DNA of 12,742 nt from an uncultured Alcaligenaceae bacterium (lineage in GTDB: Bacteria > Pseudomonadota > Gammaproteobacteria > Burkholderiales > Burkholderiaceae_B), in the NCBI GenBank assembly GCA_937952975.1, contig CALFXX010000142.1, positions 1 to 12,742 on the forward strand, in the 5' to 3' direction. A program made the translations under genes and the position numbers. The notes under the pieces are model-generated. The model did no database searches and was not told the origin of the DNA. It saw only the letters and a list, made by a program, of their open reading frames with translations. This document shows, one piece after another, positions 1-6,888 of this stretch (position 1 is its first letter; every line of letters begins with the position of its first letter).

Positions 1-26
1 AGTTCAGACGTGTGCTCTTCCGATCT
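1..26. other. Illumina TruSeq adapter remnant (not genomic)
   Basis: These 26 bases match the 3' end of the Illumina TruSeq Read 2 adapter and finish in the diagnostic GCTCTTCCGATCT. The other window end carries the same adapter in the opposite orientation. This is library construction sequence left in the assembly. It is open in the frame of the downstream hydrolase and there encodes the contaminant peptide VQTCALPI, so a gene caller running to the contig edge would attach it to the protein. Confidence 0.98.
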
Positions 27-604
27 CATGGGGTACGGCCATTACCGCCTTGTACACCACTCGCCACGCCGACAAGGTTAATCGACTAGTTCTGTACGCC
101 CCCGTCTGGTTACGCAAAACCGCGTCTTTAACTGACTCGGGCGGCGCCTTGGGTGCTTACCGTACCGTCACGATCGAAGCGGCGTTTAAACGCAAGAATA
201 CGGGCGTTCAACCCGGCCGAGACCCGCAACCGAAAGAGTGGTTTGATGCCTGGGCAGACGCTACTTTTGCCTCGGATCCAGTAGGCGCACAAGCCAATCC
301 AAAATATGTTCGTGCGCCAAACGGTAGCGTGCAAGACAGTCGTTTATTCTGGAGTGCTGGCAAACCTGCCTTTGACCCAAAATTACTGACTGTACCCACG
401 CTGCTAATTTTGGCCGAGTGGGATGCGGACACACCACCGTACATGGCAGAAACATTGTTTCCGTTATTGAGCAATTCGCCTAGCAAAAAGCTGGTGATGC
501 TCAGCGAAGGTACTCATGGCATCATGAACGAAGTCAAACGATTTAGTCTGTTTAACGAGGTCGCACGGTTTTATCAAGACGCATTACTCACACAACCTAA
601 ATGA
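27..604 (+). CDS. alpha/beta hydrolase, 5'-truncated (C-terminal part)
   Basis: This is the C-terminal part of an alpha/beta-hydrolase-fold enzyme; the start lies beyond the contig edge. The first genomic residues read WGTAITALYTTRHADKV, followed by NRLVLYAPVW. That is the usual run from the nucleophile elbow (family consensus G-H-S-W-G) into the next helix and strand. The codon at 26-28 reads TCA (Ser), but its first base is an adapter base, so the nucleophile serine sits exactly at the break. The acid residue is probably the Asp of LILAEWDADTPP (codon near 422), and the catalytic His is in EGTHGIMNE (codon near 515). A TTG at 50 would make an internal start but would remove the nucleophile, so I do not use it. 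The stop overlaps the kdgK start as ATGA (601-604), indicating cotranscription and coupled translation. The substrate cannot be told; an esterase, lactonase or other hydrolase are all possible. Confidence 0.85.
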
Positions 605-1587
605 CCTTAGCTACAACACGTCACGAAAAAAATATTGATGTAGTTTCTTTGGGTGAGGCGATGGTTGAGTTCAACCAAACCTCGCCCGAACAGCCACAAT
701 ATTTGCAAGGTTTTGGAGGCGATACCAGTAACGCCATCATCGCTGCGGCTCGAGCGGGGGTGCGTACAGCCTACCTCACGCGCTTGGGCGATGATCTTTT
801 TGCACAACAATTGCGTCACCTTTGGCATGCAGAGGGCGTCAATACCGAAGGTATCGAAATAGATGGTCATGCCCCGACCGGCATTTATTTCGTGACCCAT
901 GGCCCCAATGGCCATGCCTTTAGCTACCGGCGCGCAGACTCGGCAGCCAGCAAGATGAACGTCAACTGGCTCTCGGGCACCCCGACTGCACTCATCGGAC
1001 GCGCAAAATGGCTGCATGTATCGGGCATCTCACTCGCAATTTCTGAACAAGCCTGTAACACCGTTTTTGCCGCGCTCGATATCGCTCGCAGAATGCGCAC
1101 GTTAGTATCTTTTGATTCAAATCTAAGACTTAAGCTTTGGTCGATTGAACGGGCGCGCATCCATATCGCCAACACAATGAATCGTTGTGACTTATTTTTA
1201 CCTAGCCTCGAAGATATGATCGCGCTCACTGGGATAACAGAACCTGAGGCGATTGTGCGCTGGTCGCATGACCAGGGTGCGCTGCGTGTTGTTCTCAAGC
1301 TTGGGCCCAATGGCGCGTTGGTCAGTGAGCAGCGCGTACCCGCAAGCGGTAAAGGCGGGCAAGCTCAGTATGAGTCAGTATTGATTCCTGGTCATCCAGT
1401 CAATTCAGTTGACGCGACGGGTGCAGGCGATTGCTTTTGCGGCAACATCCTAGCGCGCCTATCCTTAGGCGACGATTTGGTAACGGCTGCCCGCTACGCC
1501 AATGTGGCGGCCTCGTTAGCGGTGCAACAGTGGGGTGCGGTCGCGTGTTTACCAACCGCACAGCAAGTCAGACAGCAAATTGCTTAG
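601..1587 (+). CDS. kdgK: 2-keto-3-deoxygluconate kinase (PfkB family)
   Basis: This is a sugar kinase of the PfkB/ribokinase family, 328 residues, a normal length. It most likely phosphorylates 2-keto-3-deoxygluconate with ATP to give KDPG. The N-terminal part has the substrate-side signature G-F-G-G-D-T-S-N (residues 37-44), typical of KdgK-like members. The C-terminal PfkB signature is DATGAGDCF (271-279), in which Asp277 is the expected catalytic base and the GAG forms the anion hole. The start ATG at 601 overlaps the hydrolase stop (ATGA) and no Shine-Dalgarno is visible, which fits translational coupling. The last 20 bases overlap the convergent eda gene, which encodes the next enzyme of the same pathway and supports the KDG assignment. 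A different PfkB sugar specificity, such as 2-keto-3-deoxygalactonate or fructose, cannot be excluded from sequence alone. Confidence 0.87.
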   Translation: MTLATTRHEKNIDVVSLGEAMVEFNQTSPEQPQYLQGFGGDTSNAIIAAARAGVRTAYLTRLGDDLFAQQLRHLWHAEGVNTEGIEIDGHAPTGIYFVTHGPNGHAFSYRRADSAASKMNVNWLSGTPTALIGRAKWLHVSGISLAISEQACNTVFAALDIARRMRTLVSFDSNLRLKLWSIERARIHIANTMNRCDLFLPSLEDMIALTGITEPEAIVRWSHDQGALRVVLKLGPNGALVSEQRVPASGKGGQAQYESVLIPGHPVNSVDATGAGDCFCGNILARLSLGDDLVTAARYANVAASLAVQQWGAVACLPTAQQVRQQIA

Positions 1588-2212
1588 CCTGCCGCGCCAG
1601 ATTTTCAATGCGCGTGTAATCAGCCTGAGCCAACGCGTCTGCCGGTACTAACCACGAACCACCTACACAGACCACATTGGGCAACGCTAAAAAATCAACA
1701 GCATTTTGTGCGGTGATACCACCCGTCGGACAAAATTGAATGTGCGAGAAAGGACCGTACAGGGCTTTAAGCATCGCGATACCGCCGGCTTGAAGCGCCG
1801 GAAAAAACTTCAAGTCGGTATAGCCATCATTTTGCGCCTGCATGATTTCACTTGCAGTGGCAACGCCCGGCAGTAACGGTAAATTACGCTCGCGGCAGGC
1901 AGCCCCCAACTGCGTTGTATAGCCAGGGCTCACAGCAAAACGCGCACCTGCTTCAAGACAATGATCTACATCACGTGCATTGCATACTGTGCCGGCACCC
2001 ACAATCGCTTCGGGCACCTCGGCACAGATTGCACGCATGCAGTCAAGTGCAACGGCGGTACGCAAGGTGATCTCAAGCATCCGTATGCCACCTGCCACCA
2101 AGGCTCGCGCCAACGGCACGGCCTGAGCAACGTGCTGTAACACGATGACCGGAATAACCGGTGCATCTTGCATCACTTGCTTTGCGGTCAAAGAAACGAA
2201 AGACTGCGTCAT
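1568..2212 (-). CDS. eda: KDPG / 4-hydroxy-2-oxoglutarate aldolase
   Basis: This is a class I aldolase of the KDPG/KHG family, 214 residues, matching the usual length. It cleaves 2-keto-3-deoxy-6-phosphogluconate to pyruvate and glyceraldehyde 3-phosphate in the cytoplasm. The Schiff-base lysine is in D-L-K-F-F-P-A (Lys135). The general acid/base Glu47 is in GGIRMLEITLRT. The phosphate-binding region is FCPTGGIT, and GGSWLVPADAL near the end is also typical of Eda. A good Shine-Dalgarno (AGGAAGG on the minus strand, 2217-2223) lies just upstream of the ATG. It follows ispH by 28 bases and is probably the last gene of the fkpB-ispH-eda transcript. Its 3' end overlaps kdgK tail to tail by 20 bases. 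No Edd dehydratase is present, so the Eda substrate here could come from KdgK instead. Confidence 0.95.
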   Translation of the reverse strand: MTQSFVSLTAKQVMQDAPVIPVIVLQHVAQAVPLARALVAGGIRMLEITLRTAVALDCMRAICAEVPEAIVGAGTVCNARDVDHCLEAGARFAVSPGYTTQLGAACRERNLPLLPGVATASEIMQAQNDGYTDLKFFPALQAGGIAMLKALYGPFSHIQFCPTGGITAQNAVDFLALPNVVCVGGSWLVPADALAQADYTRIENLARQAKQFAV

Positions 2213-2240
2213 TTAACCTTCCTTGCCTGGTGAACTTGGT

Positions 2241-3227
2241 TCACTCAGCGACCTTACGTGACAAGCCTTTCGGCAAAGGGAACGATACATTTTCATGCAA
2301 GCCCTCAAGGGTGCGCACCGAAATTGCACCTAACGCCTTTAAGCGTTCAATCACTTGTTGCACGAGCAATTCAGGCGCCGAGGCACCCGCCGTAATGCCA
2401 ATGCGACTACGACCAACCAACCATGTTGGGTCAATCGATTCTGCGCCATCAATCAGGTACGCAGGTATGCCCTTACGTTCGGCGACTTCGCGCAACCGGT
2501 TTGAATTTGAACTGTTTGCACTACCCACCACCAAAACAAGATCTGACTCAAGGGTCATCACCTTGACAGCATCCTGGCGATTTTGTGTGGCGTAGCAGAT
2601 ATCACTTTTTTTAGGCTCGATGATTGAGGGATATTTGGTGCGCAACGCCGTAGCCACGGCGGCGGCATCATCCACCGATAAGGTCGTTTGCGTGACAAAC
2701 GCCAGTTGCTCGGGGTTCGTGACCTGAAGTGCCTCAACATCTTGAACCGTTTCAACCAGAAACATCCCGTCTTTGGCTTGCCCGATTGTGCCTTCGACCT
2801 CGGGGTGCCCTTTGTGACCGATCATGATGATTTCGCGACCAGACGCACGCATGCGCTCGACCTCGATATGCACTTTGGTCACAAGGGGACATGTGGCATC
2901 AAACACTTGCAGCCCGCGCTCTTCTGCCTCTTGACGCACAGCCTTTGAGACGCCATGCGCAGAAAACACAACGATACCGCGAGGTGGCACTTGCTCAAGC
3001 TCGTCGATAAAGATCGCACCTTTGTTGCGTAAATCTTCAACCACATAACGGTTGTGCACGATTTCGTGTCGCACGTAAATGGGCGCGCCATGCAGCTCAA
3101 GCGCGCGCTCAACGATATCAATCGCACGATCAACACCTGCGCAAAAACCACGCGGCTGCGCCAGCAAAATCTCTGCGTTTTGGCTTGGAAGATCTTTTAA
3201 ATCCACGTGCGCGACCGCTGTCATCAC
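2241..3227 (-). CDS. ispH: 4-hydroxy-3-methylbut-2-enyl diphosphate reductase
   Basis: IspH (LytB) carries out the last step of the MEP isoprenoid pathway, reducing HMBPP to IPP and DMAPP with an iron-sulfur cluster. The protein has 328 residues. All three cluster cysteines are present: Cys29 in QPRGFCAG, Cys113 in FDATCPLVTKVH and Cys211 in KSDICYATQNRQ. Substrate-binding residues are also intact: His58 in HEIVHNRYV, His91 in FSAHGVS, and His141 with Glu143 in GHPEVEGT. The GSANSSNSNRL motif lies near 235-245. The start ATGATG at 3222-3227 overlaps the fkpB stop, so translation is probably coupled; either of the first two ATG codons could be used. The fkpB-ispH pairing is a conserved proteobacterial arrangement. 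Nothing about it looks broken. Confidence 0.98.
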   Translation of the reverse strand: MMTAVAHVDLKDLPSQNAEILLAQPRGFCAGVDRAIDIVERALELHGAPIYVRHEIVHNRYVVEDLRNKGAIFIDELEQVPPRGIVVFSAHGVSKAVRQEAEERGLQVFDATCPLVTKVHIEVERMRASGREIIMIGHKGHPEVEGTIGQAKDGMFLVETVQDVEALQVTNPEQLAFVTQTTLSVDDAAAVATALRTKYPSIIEPKKSDICYATQNRQDAVKVMTLESDLVLVVGSANSSNSNRLREVAERKGIPAYLIDGAESIDPTWLVGRSRIGITAGASAPELLVQQVIERLKALGAISVRTLEGLHENVSFPLPKGLSRKVAE

Positions 3228-3700
3228 AACACCCCTAGCAAATCGATATCGACACGTAACGTGATACCCGCCAGGGGATGATTGAAATCGAATAAAGCAC
3301 TATCGTCGCTAATTTCTTTCAAGACGCCTGAGTAGCGGCCACCATTAGGCGCCGTGAATTCGACCATATCACCTGGGGTAAAGCCCGCATCCGCGCCCGC
3401 GTTTTCATTGAGCATCGCACGTGATACACGCTGAATCAGGTCAGGGTTGCGATCGCCATAAGCGTCTTGAGGTTTGAGCGTGTAACTGAAGCAATCGCCT
3501 TCAGGATGCCCGAGCAGGGGGGTCTCCATACCGGGCGACCACTGCCCGCCCCCAAGCTGCAGGGTGGCTGGACGGCCAGTAAAGGTATCCATAAAGGTCG
3601 AACCGGCCGCCGGGCCACTTTCAAGAACAATGCGATAGTGCAAGGTCAGGTAAGAGTCCGCACGGACAACGGGCGGAACGTTTGTCGTTTGATCATTCAA
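3224..3700 (-). CDS. fkpB: FKBP-type peptidyl-prolyl isomerase (SlpA-like)
   Basis: This is a small FKBP-type peptidyl-prolyl cis-trans isomerase of the SlpA/FkpB class, 158 residues (E. coli protein about 149). The FKBP part opens with YLTLHYRIVLESG (residues 17-29) and includes the loop LGGGQWSPGMETPLLG (49-64). The IF insert domain characteristic of SlpA follows, with AYGDRNPDLIQ (80-90), and the C-terminal block is DFNHPLAG (138-145). These proteins act as cytoplasmic folding factors. The frame is closed by a TGA nine bases upstream of position 3700, and the next in-frame ATG would remove the first strands, so the start is most probably TTG at 3700. An ATG at 3694-3696 is out of frame. 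I see no strong Shine-Dalgarno. It overlaps ispH by four bases and is divergent from radC across 51 bases. Confidence 0.95.
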   Translation of the reverse strand: MNDQTTNVPPVVRADSYLTLHYRIVLESGPAAGSTFMDTFTGRPATLQLGGGQWSPGMETPLLGHPEGDCFSYTLKPQDAYGDRNPDLIQRVSRAMLNENAGADAGFTPGDMVEFTAPNGGRYSGVLKEISDDSALFDFNHPLAGITLRVDIDLLGVL

Positions 3701-3751
3701 AATCTGTCACCGTATCAGGCTTGGCAAAACGCCTATTTTAGAGCCTTCGAG

Positions 3752-4429
3752 ATGACCCTGCGCGACACGATCCCTTTAAACCAACGGCCGCGCGAGCGCC
3801 TGATGCAAGCTGGCCCCTGCGCCCTCACCGATGCCGAACTGCTCGCGCTGATTTTAGGCACAGGTACACGCGGCCAAAATGCAGTCGATTTGGCGCATAC
3901 CCTGTTGGCTAAATTCGGCGGCGTCAGACCCCTTTTAAGTGCCAATATCAACGAACTTCGCGGGGTCTGCGGCTTGGGCGATGCCAGAATTTGCCAGTTA
4001 TCCGCCATTTCGGCGCTGGCCCAACGTGCGCTCGAGGAAGATCTCAAGCGCGACTGCTCGCTTAAGAATCCTGCGCAAGTCCGCGCATATTGCACAGCCC
4101 TACTCGGGCACGCGTCGATCGAGCGTTGCATTGCACTATTTTTAGATAATCAGCATCGCCTGATTCAGACCATTGAGATTTCTCACGGTACGCTGACCGA
4201 GACGACGATCTATCCACGAGAGCTAGTCAAGGCTGGCTTAGCACACCACGCTGCGGCAGTGATTTTGGCGCACAACCACCCCTCGGGGTGGGCCAAAGCA
4301 AGCCGCGCGGATATTGAGTTGACGCAGCAACTCAAGCAGTCGTTAGCGGTAGTGGACATCGCTTTGCTAGACCACTTAGTGATTGCCGCAAATCAAGTGG
4401 TGTCCATTGCTGAACTGGGGCAATGCTGA
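3752..4429 (+). CDS. radC: RadC family protein (JAMM/MPN+ domain)
   Basis: This is a RadC-family protein of 225 residues, matching the usual size of about 222. An N-terminal helix-hairpin-helix-like part (NELRGVCGLGDARICQL, about 67-83) precedes a JAMM/MPN+ metalloprotease-like domain. The metal motif is complete: His174 and His176 in ILAHNHPSG, Ser184 and Asp187 in ASRADIEL, with Glu157 (YPREL) as the likely upstream glutamate. The open frame extends back to 3467, but the ATG at 3752 begins MTLRDTIPLNQRPRERL, where the family begins, and avoids overlap with fkpB. Despite its name, the role of RadC in DNA repair is not established; relatives also occur in mobile elements. This copy sits among housekeeping genes and looks chromosomal. 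Confidence 0.95.
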   Translation: MTLRDTIPLNQRPRERLMQAGPCALTDAELLALILGTGTRGQNAVDLAHTLLAKFGGVRPLLSANINELRGVCGLGDARICQLSAISALAQRALEEDLKRDCSLKNPAQVRAYCTALLGHASIERCIALFLDNQHRLIQTIEISHGTLTETTIYPRELVKAGLAHHAAAVILAHNHPSGWAKASRADIELTQQLKQSLAVVDIALLDHLVIAANQVVSIAELGQC

Positions 4430-4467
4430 GTTGCAGCGGCGATCAGTCATGAGTGCGTGGTGTACTC

Positions 4468-4499
4468 AAAAAAATAAGACAGCTTCCACTGTCTTATTT
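4468..4499 (-). terminator. Intrinsic terminator between radC and bktB, possibly bidirectional
   Basis: A perfect 11-base inverted repeat (AAATAAGACAG at 4472-4482, CTGTCTTATTT at 4489-4499) encloses a 6-base loop. A run of seven A (4468-4474) becomes a U tract on the minus strand, so it best serves as the terminator of the thiolase gene, whose stop is about 60 bases away. On the plus strand the tail is only TTATTTG, a weaker terminator for radC. Its place between two convergent genes fits termination from both sides. The stem is AT-rich, so strength is uncertain. Confidence 0.8.
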
Positions 4500-4559
4500 G
4501 CACCGCTACAAAAATCTCAGACGCACAGACAACACAAACGCCTGCGCTTCTTAGTCTTC

Positions 4560-5741
4560 TCAGGCTCTTTCGAAGATAGCTGCAATCCCTTGGCCGCCAC
4601 CGATACACATTGTGACTAGCGCATAACGACCGCCAGTGCGGTGCAATTCGTAGATCGCTTTAGTGGTGATGATGGCACCCGTTGCGCCGACAGGGTGACC
4701 CAGCGAAATACCACTGCCGTTAGGGTTGAGGCGCGCAGGATCAAGCTTGAGCTCTTGGGCGACAGCACATGCTTGTGCAGCAAACGCCTCGTTGGCTTCG
4801 ATGACGTCCATTTGGTCAACGGTTAAACCGGCACGCTTCATGACTGCCTGGGTGGCAGGTACAGGGCCAATCCCCATAATTTTTGGATCTACTCCCGCAT
4901 GGGCATAGGCCACCAAGCGCGCAAGCGGCTTGGCACCGCTTGACTTAAGGGCTTCGCCGCTCATCATCATCACCGCGGCAGCGCCATCGTTAATGCCAGA
5001 GGCGTTGCCAGCCGTCACCGTACCGTTTTCTTTCACGAACACCGGGCGCAAAGCGGCGAGGCCTTCAACAGAGACATCAGCACGAGGATGCTCGTCGACT
5101 TTGAACTCGACTTCACCTTTGCGGGTTTTGATCACAACGGGCACGATCTGGTCGTCAAAACGGCCTTCTTTTTGAGCATGGATGGCGCGACGATGCGACT
5201 CGGTTGCTAACGCATCTTGAGCCGCACGCGAGATACCAAATTGGTTGGCCACGTTTTCGGCGGTCACGCCCATGTGCATACGACCAAAAGGATCGCTTAG
5301 GGCGCCCGTCATCATGTCGAGCATGACCGAATCGCCCATGCGAGCACCAAAGCGCTGGGTTTGCGACAAATAGCCAGCACGGCTCATGGATTCGGCGCCA
5401 CCGCCAATCGCCATCTCAGTGTCGCCCAGCAAAATCGACTGGGCGCTCGACACAATCGCCTGCAAACCCGAACCGCACAGGCGGTTGACGTTAAACGCTG
5501 CCGAGCTTTGTGGCAAGCCACCATTAATGGCTACCACCCGCGACAAATACATATCGCGCGGCTCGGTGTGAATCACATGACCAAAAGCCAAATGCCCAAC
5601 TTGCGAGCCATCGACACCAGACCGCTGCAACACCGCTTTGACCACCGTTGCGCCCAAATCAATGGGGGCAACATCTTTTAGGCCACCGCCAAAATCACCA
5701 ATTGCGGTACGGGCAGCCCCAGTTATCCAGACTTCACGCAT
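4560..5741 (-). CDS. bktB: acetyl-CoA C-acyltransferase (BktB-like beta-ketothiolase)
   Basis: This is a biosynthetic-type thiolase of 393 residues, matching the family. It catalyses reversible condensation of acyl-CoA with acetyl-CoA, feeding polyhydroxyalkanoate synthesis or short-chain beta-keto acid breakdown. The catalytic triad is complete: nucleophile Cys89 in NRLCGSGLQA, His349 in SLGHPVGATG and Cys379 in MCIGGGQG. The stretches HTEPRDMYLSRV, GGGAESMSRA and ALSDPFGRMHMGVTAENV resemble the Ralstonia BktB protein as I remember it, hence the symbol; a plain PhaA or AtoB name would also fit. A clear Shine-Dalgarno (GGAG on the minus strand, about 5748-5751) precedes the ATG. It is convergent with radC, from which a terminator separates it, and divergent from the flavin oxidoreductase gene. 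It stands alone, with no phaC or phaB next to it. Confidence 0.93.
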   Translation of the reverse strand: MREVWITGAARTAIGDFGGGLKDVAPIDLGATVVKAVLQRSGVDGSQVGHLAFGHVIHTEPRDMYLSRVVAINGGLPQSSAAFNVNRLCGSGLQAIVSSAQSILLGDTEMAIGGGAESMSRAGYLSQTQRFGARMGDSVMLDMMTGALSDPFGRMHMGVTAENVANQFGISRAAQDALATESHRRAIHAQKEGRFDDQIVPVVIKTRKGEVEFKVDEHPRADVSVEGLAALRPVFVKENGTVTAGNASGINDGAAAVMMMSGEALKSSGAKPLARLVAYAHAGVDPKIMGIGPVPATQAVMKRAGLTVDQMDVIEANEAFAAQACAVAQELKLDPARLNPNGSGISLGHPVGATGAIITTKAIYELHRTGGRYALVTMCIGGGQGIAAIFERA

Positions 5742-5776
5742 GTTGCGCTCCTAATAGGTTTATGATTTGCTACGAA

Positions 5777-5805
5777 TTTATACGTGCACGCTGAGTAGCC
5801 ATAAG
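5777..5805 (-). promoter_or_regulatory. possible bktB promoter in the divergent intergenic region
   Basis: The 95 bases between the divergent thiolase and oxidoreductase genes (5742-5836) are AT-richer than their flanks. On the minus strand TATAAA (5777-5782) is a reasonable -10 box for the thiolase, about 36 bases from its ATG. The matching -35 position holds CTTATG (5800-5805), which is poor. I see no equally good -10 for the plus strand and no clear operator palindrome. Confidence 0.3.
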
Positions 5806-5836
5806 CATAACCCGCGCAAACAGCCAAGAGAAACAG

Positions 5837-6850
5837 ATGAGCATCCCTTACTCGATTCTAGACCTTTCGCCGATTCCACAAGGCTTTACCGCCTCGGACG
5901 CCTTGCATAACTCTCGAGATCTGGCTCAACATGCCGAACGCTGGGGCTATACGCGCTATTGGCTGGCAGAACATCACAACATGATCGGCAATGCGAGCTC
6001 AGCCACCGCCGTGATCGTAGGCTATGTCGCTGCGGGCACAAAAACCATTCGGGTCGGCTCGGGCGGGGTCATGTTGCCTAACCATGCGCCGCTTGTGATT
6101 GCCGAGCAGTTTGGTACGTTGGCAGCGCTGTTCCCGGATCGTATTGATTTGGGCCTGGGTCGTGCACCTGGCACGGACCAACTCACAGCGCGCGCGTTGC
6201 GTCGGGATCTGTTGGGCAACTCAGATCAGTTTCCTCAAGACGTGCAAGAACTGCAACATTATTTCGATGATATTCAACCAGGGCAAGCTGTCAAAGCCAT
6301 CCCCGGCGCCGGCTTACATGTGCCGATTTGGATTTTGGGCTCGAGCATGTATGGCGCTCAGCTTGCCGCACACTTTGGCCTGCCTTACGCTTTTGCTTCG
6401 CACTTTGCCCCTGATTACCTGTTGCAGGCGATGCAAGCCTATAAAAGCCTGTTCAAACCATCGACCCAACTCGCTAAGTCGCACGCCATGGTGGGGGTAA
6501 ACGTGGTAGCGGCTGACACGGACGAGCAGGCGCAGTACTTATTCACTAGCCACCAACAAAACGCGACGCGTATGCGTCGCAACACACGCGGTCAATTACC
6601 GCCCCCCATTGACGATATTGATACGTTTTGGACACCACACGAGAAGGCTTCGGTGAATGAGTCCTTAGCCTGTTCGGTGGTGGGTTCGCCCGAAACGGTA
6701 CAACGCGGCCTTGAGCGCCTGATTGAACAGACCGGCGCTAATGAACTCATGATCGCTGGTCAAATTTTTGATCACAAGGCACGGTTGCATTCGTTCGAAA
6801 TTGCCGCGCAAGCGGTTCGTAATATTGAACCGGCGTTAGCGCTTGCCTAG
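5837..6850 (+). CDS. LLM class flavin-dependent oxidoreductase
   Basis: This is a luciferase-like monooxygenase-superfamily protein of 337 residues, in the group annotated as luciferase family oxidoreductase group 1 (YhbW-like). Family marks in order are SILDLSPIPQG (residues 6-16), the WLAEHHN block (42-48), GSGGVMLPNHAPL (74-86), and the FPDRIDLGLGRAPGTDQ stretch (99-115) followed by LTARALRR. The fold is a TIM barrel that normally uses FMNH2 or F420. The substrate is unknown and no specific monooxygenase reaction can be read from the sequence. The ATG at 5837 follows a weak purine-rich AAGAGAAACAG. The gene is divergent from bktB and lies 38 bases before an MFS exporter gene on the same strand, so the two may be cotranscribed. 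Confidence 0.9.
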   Translation: MSIPYSILDLSPIPQGFTASDALHNSRDLAQHAERWGYTRYWLAEHHNMIGNASSATAVIVGYVAAGTKTIRVGSGGVMLPNHAPLVIAEQFGTLAALFPDRIDLGLGRAPGTDQLTARALRRDLLGNSDQFPQDVQELQHYFDDIQPGQAVKAIPGAGLHVPIWILGSSMYGAQLAAHFGLPYAFASHFAPDYLLQAMQAYKSLFKPSTQLAKSHAMVGVNVVAADTDEQAQYLFTSHQQNATRMRRNTRGQLPPPIDDIDTFWTPHEKASVNESLACSVVGSPETVQRGLERLIEQTGANELMIAGQIFDHKARLHSFEIAAQAVRNIEPALALA

Positions 6851-6888
6851 GGTTTGATACAAGCCCCTTTGTTTTAAAAGAGTCGTTT

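Noticed and set aside
3689..3740. Promoter-like boxes between fkpB and radC (TTGATC with TATCAG on plus; TAAAAT on minus)
   Set aside because: The matching -35 or -10 partner is poor in each case, so they are not distinguishable from chance.
3467..3751. Longer radC reading frame starting at 3467
   Set aside because: The upstream extension lies antisense to fkpB, has no RadC-like sequence, and the family start matches the ATG at 3752.
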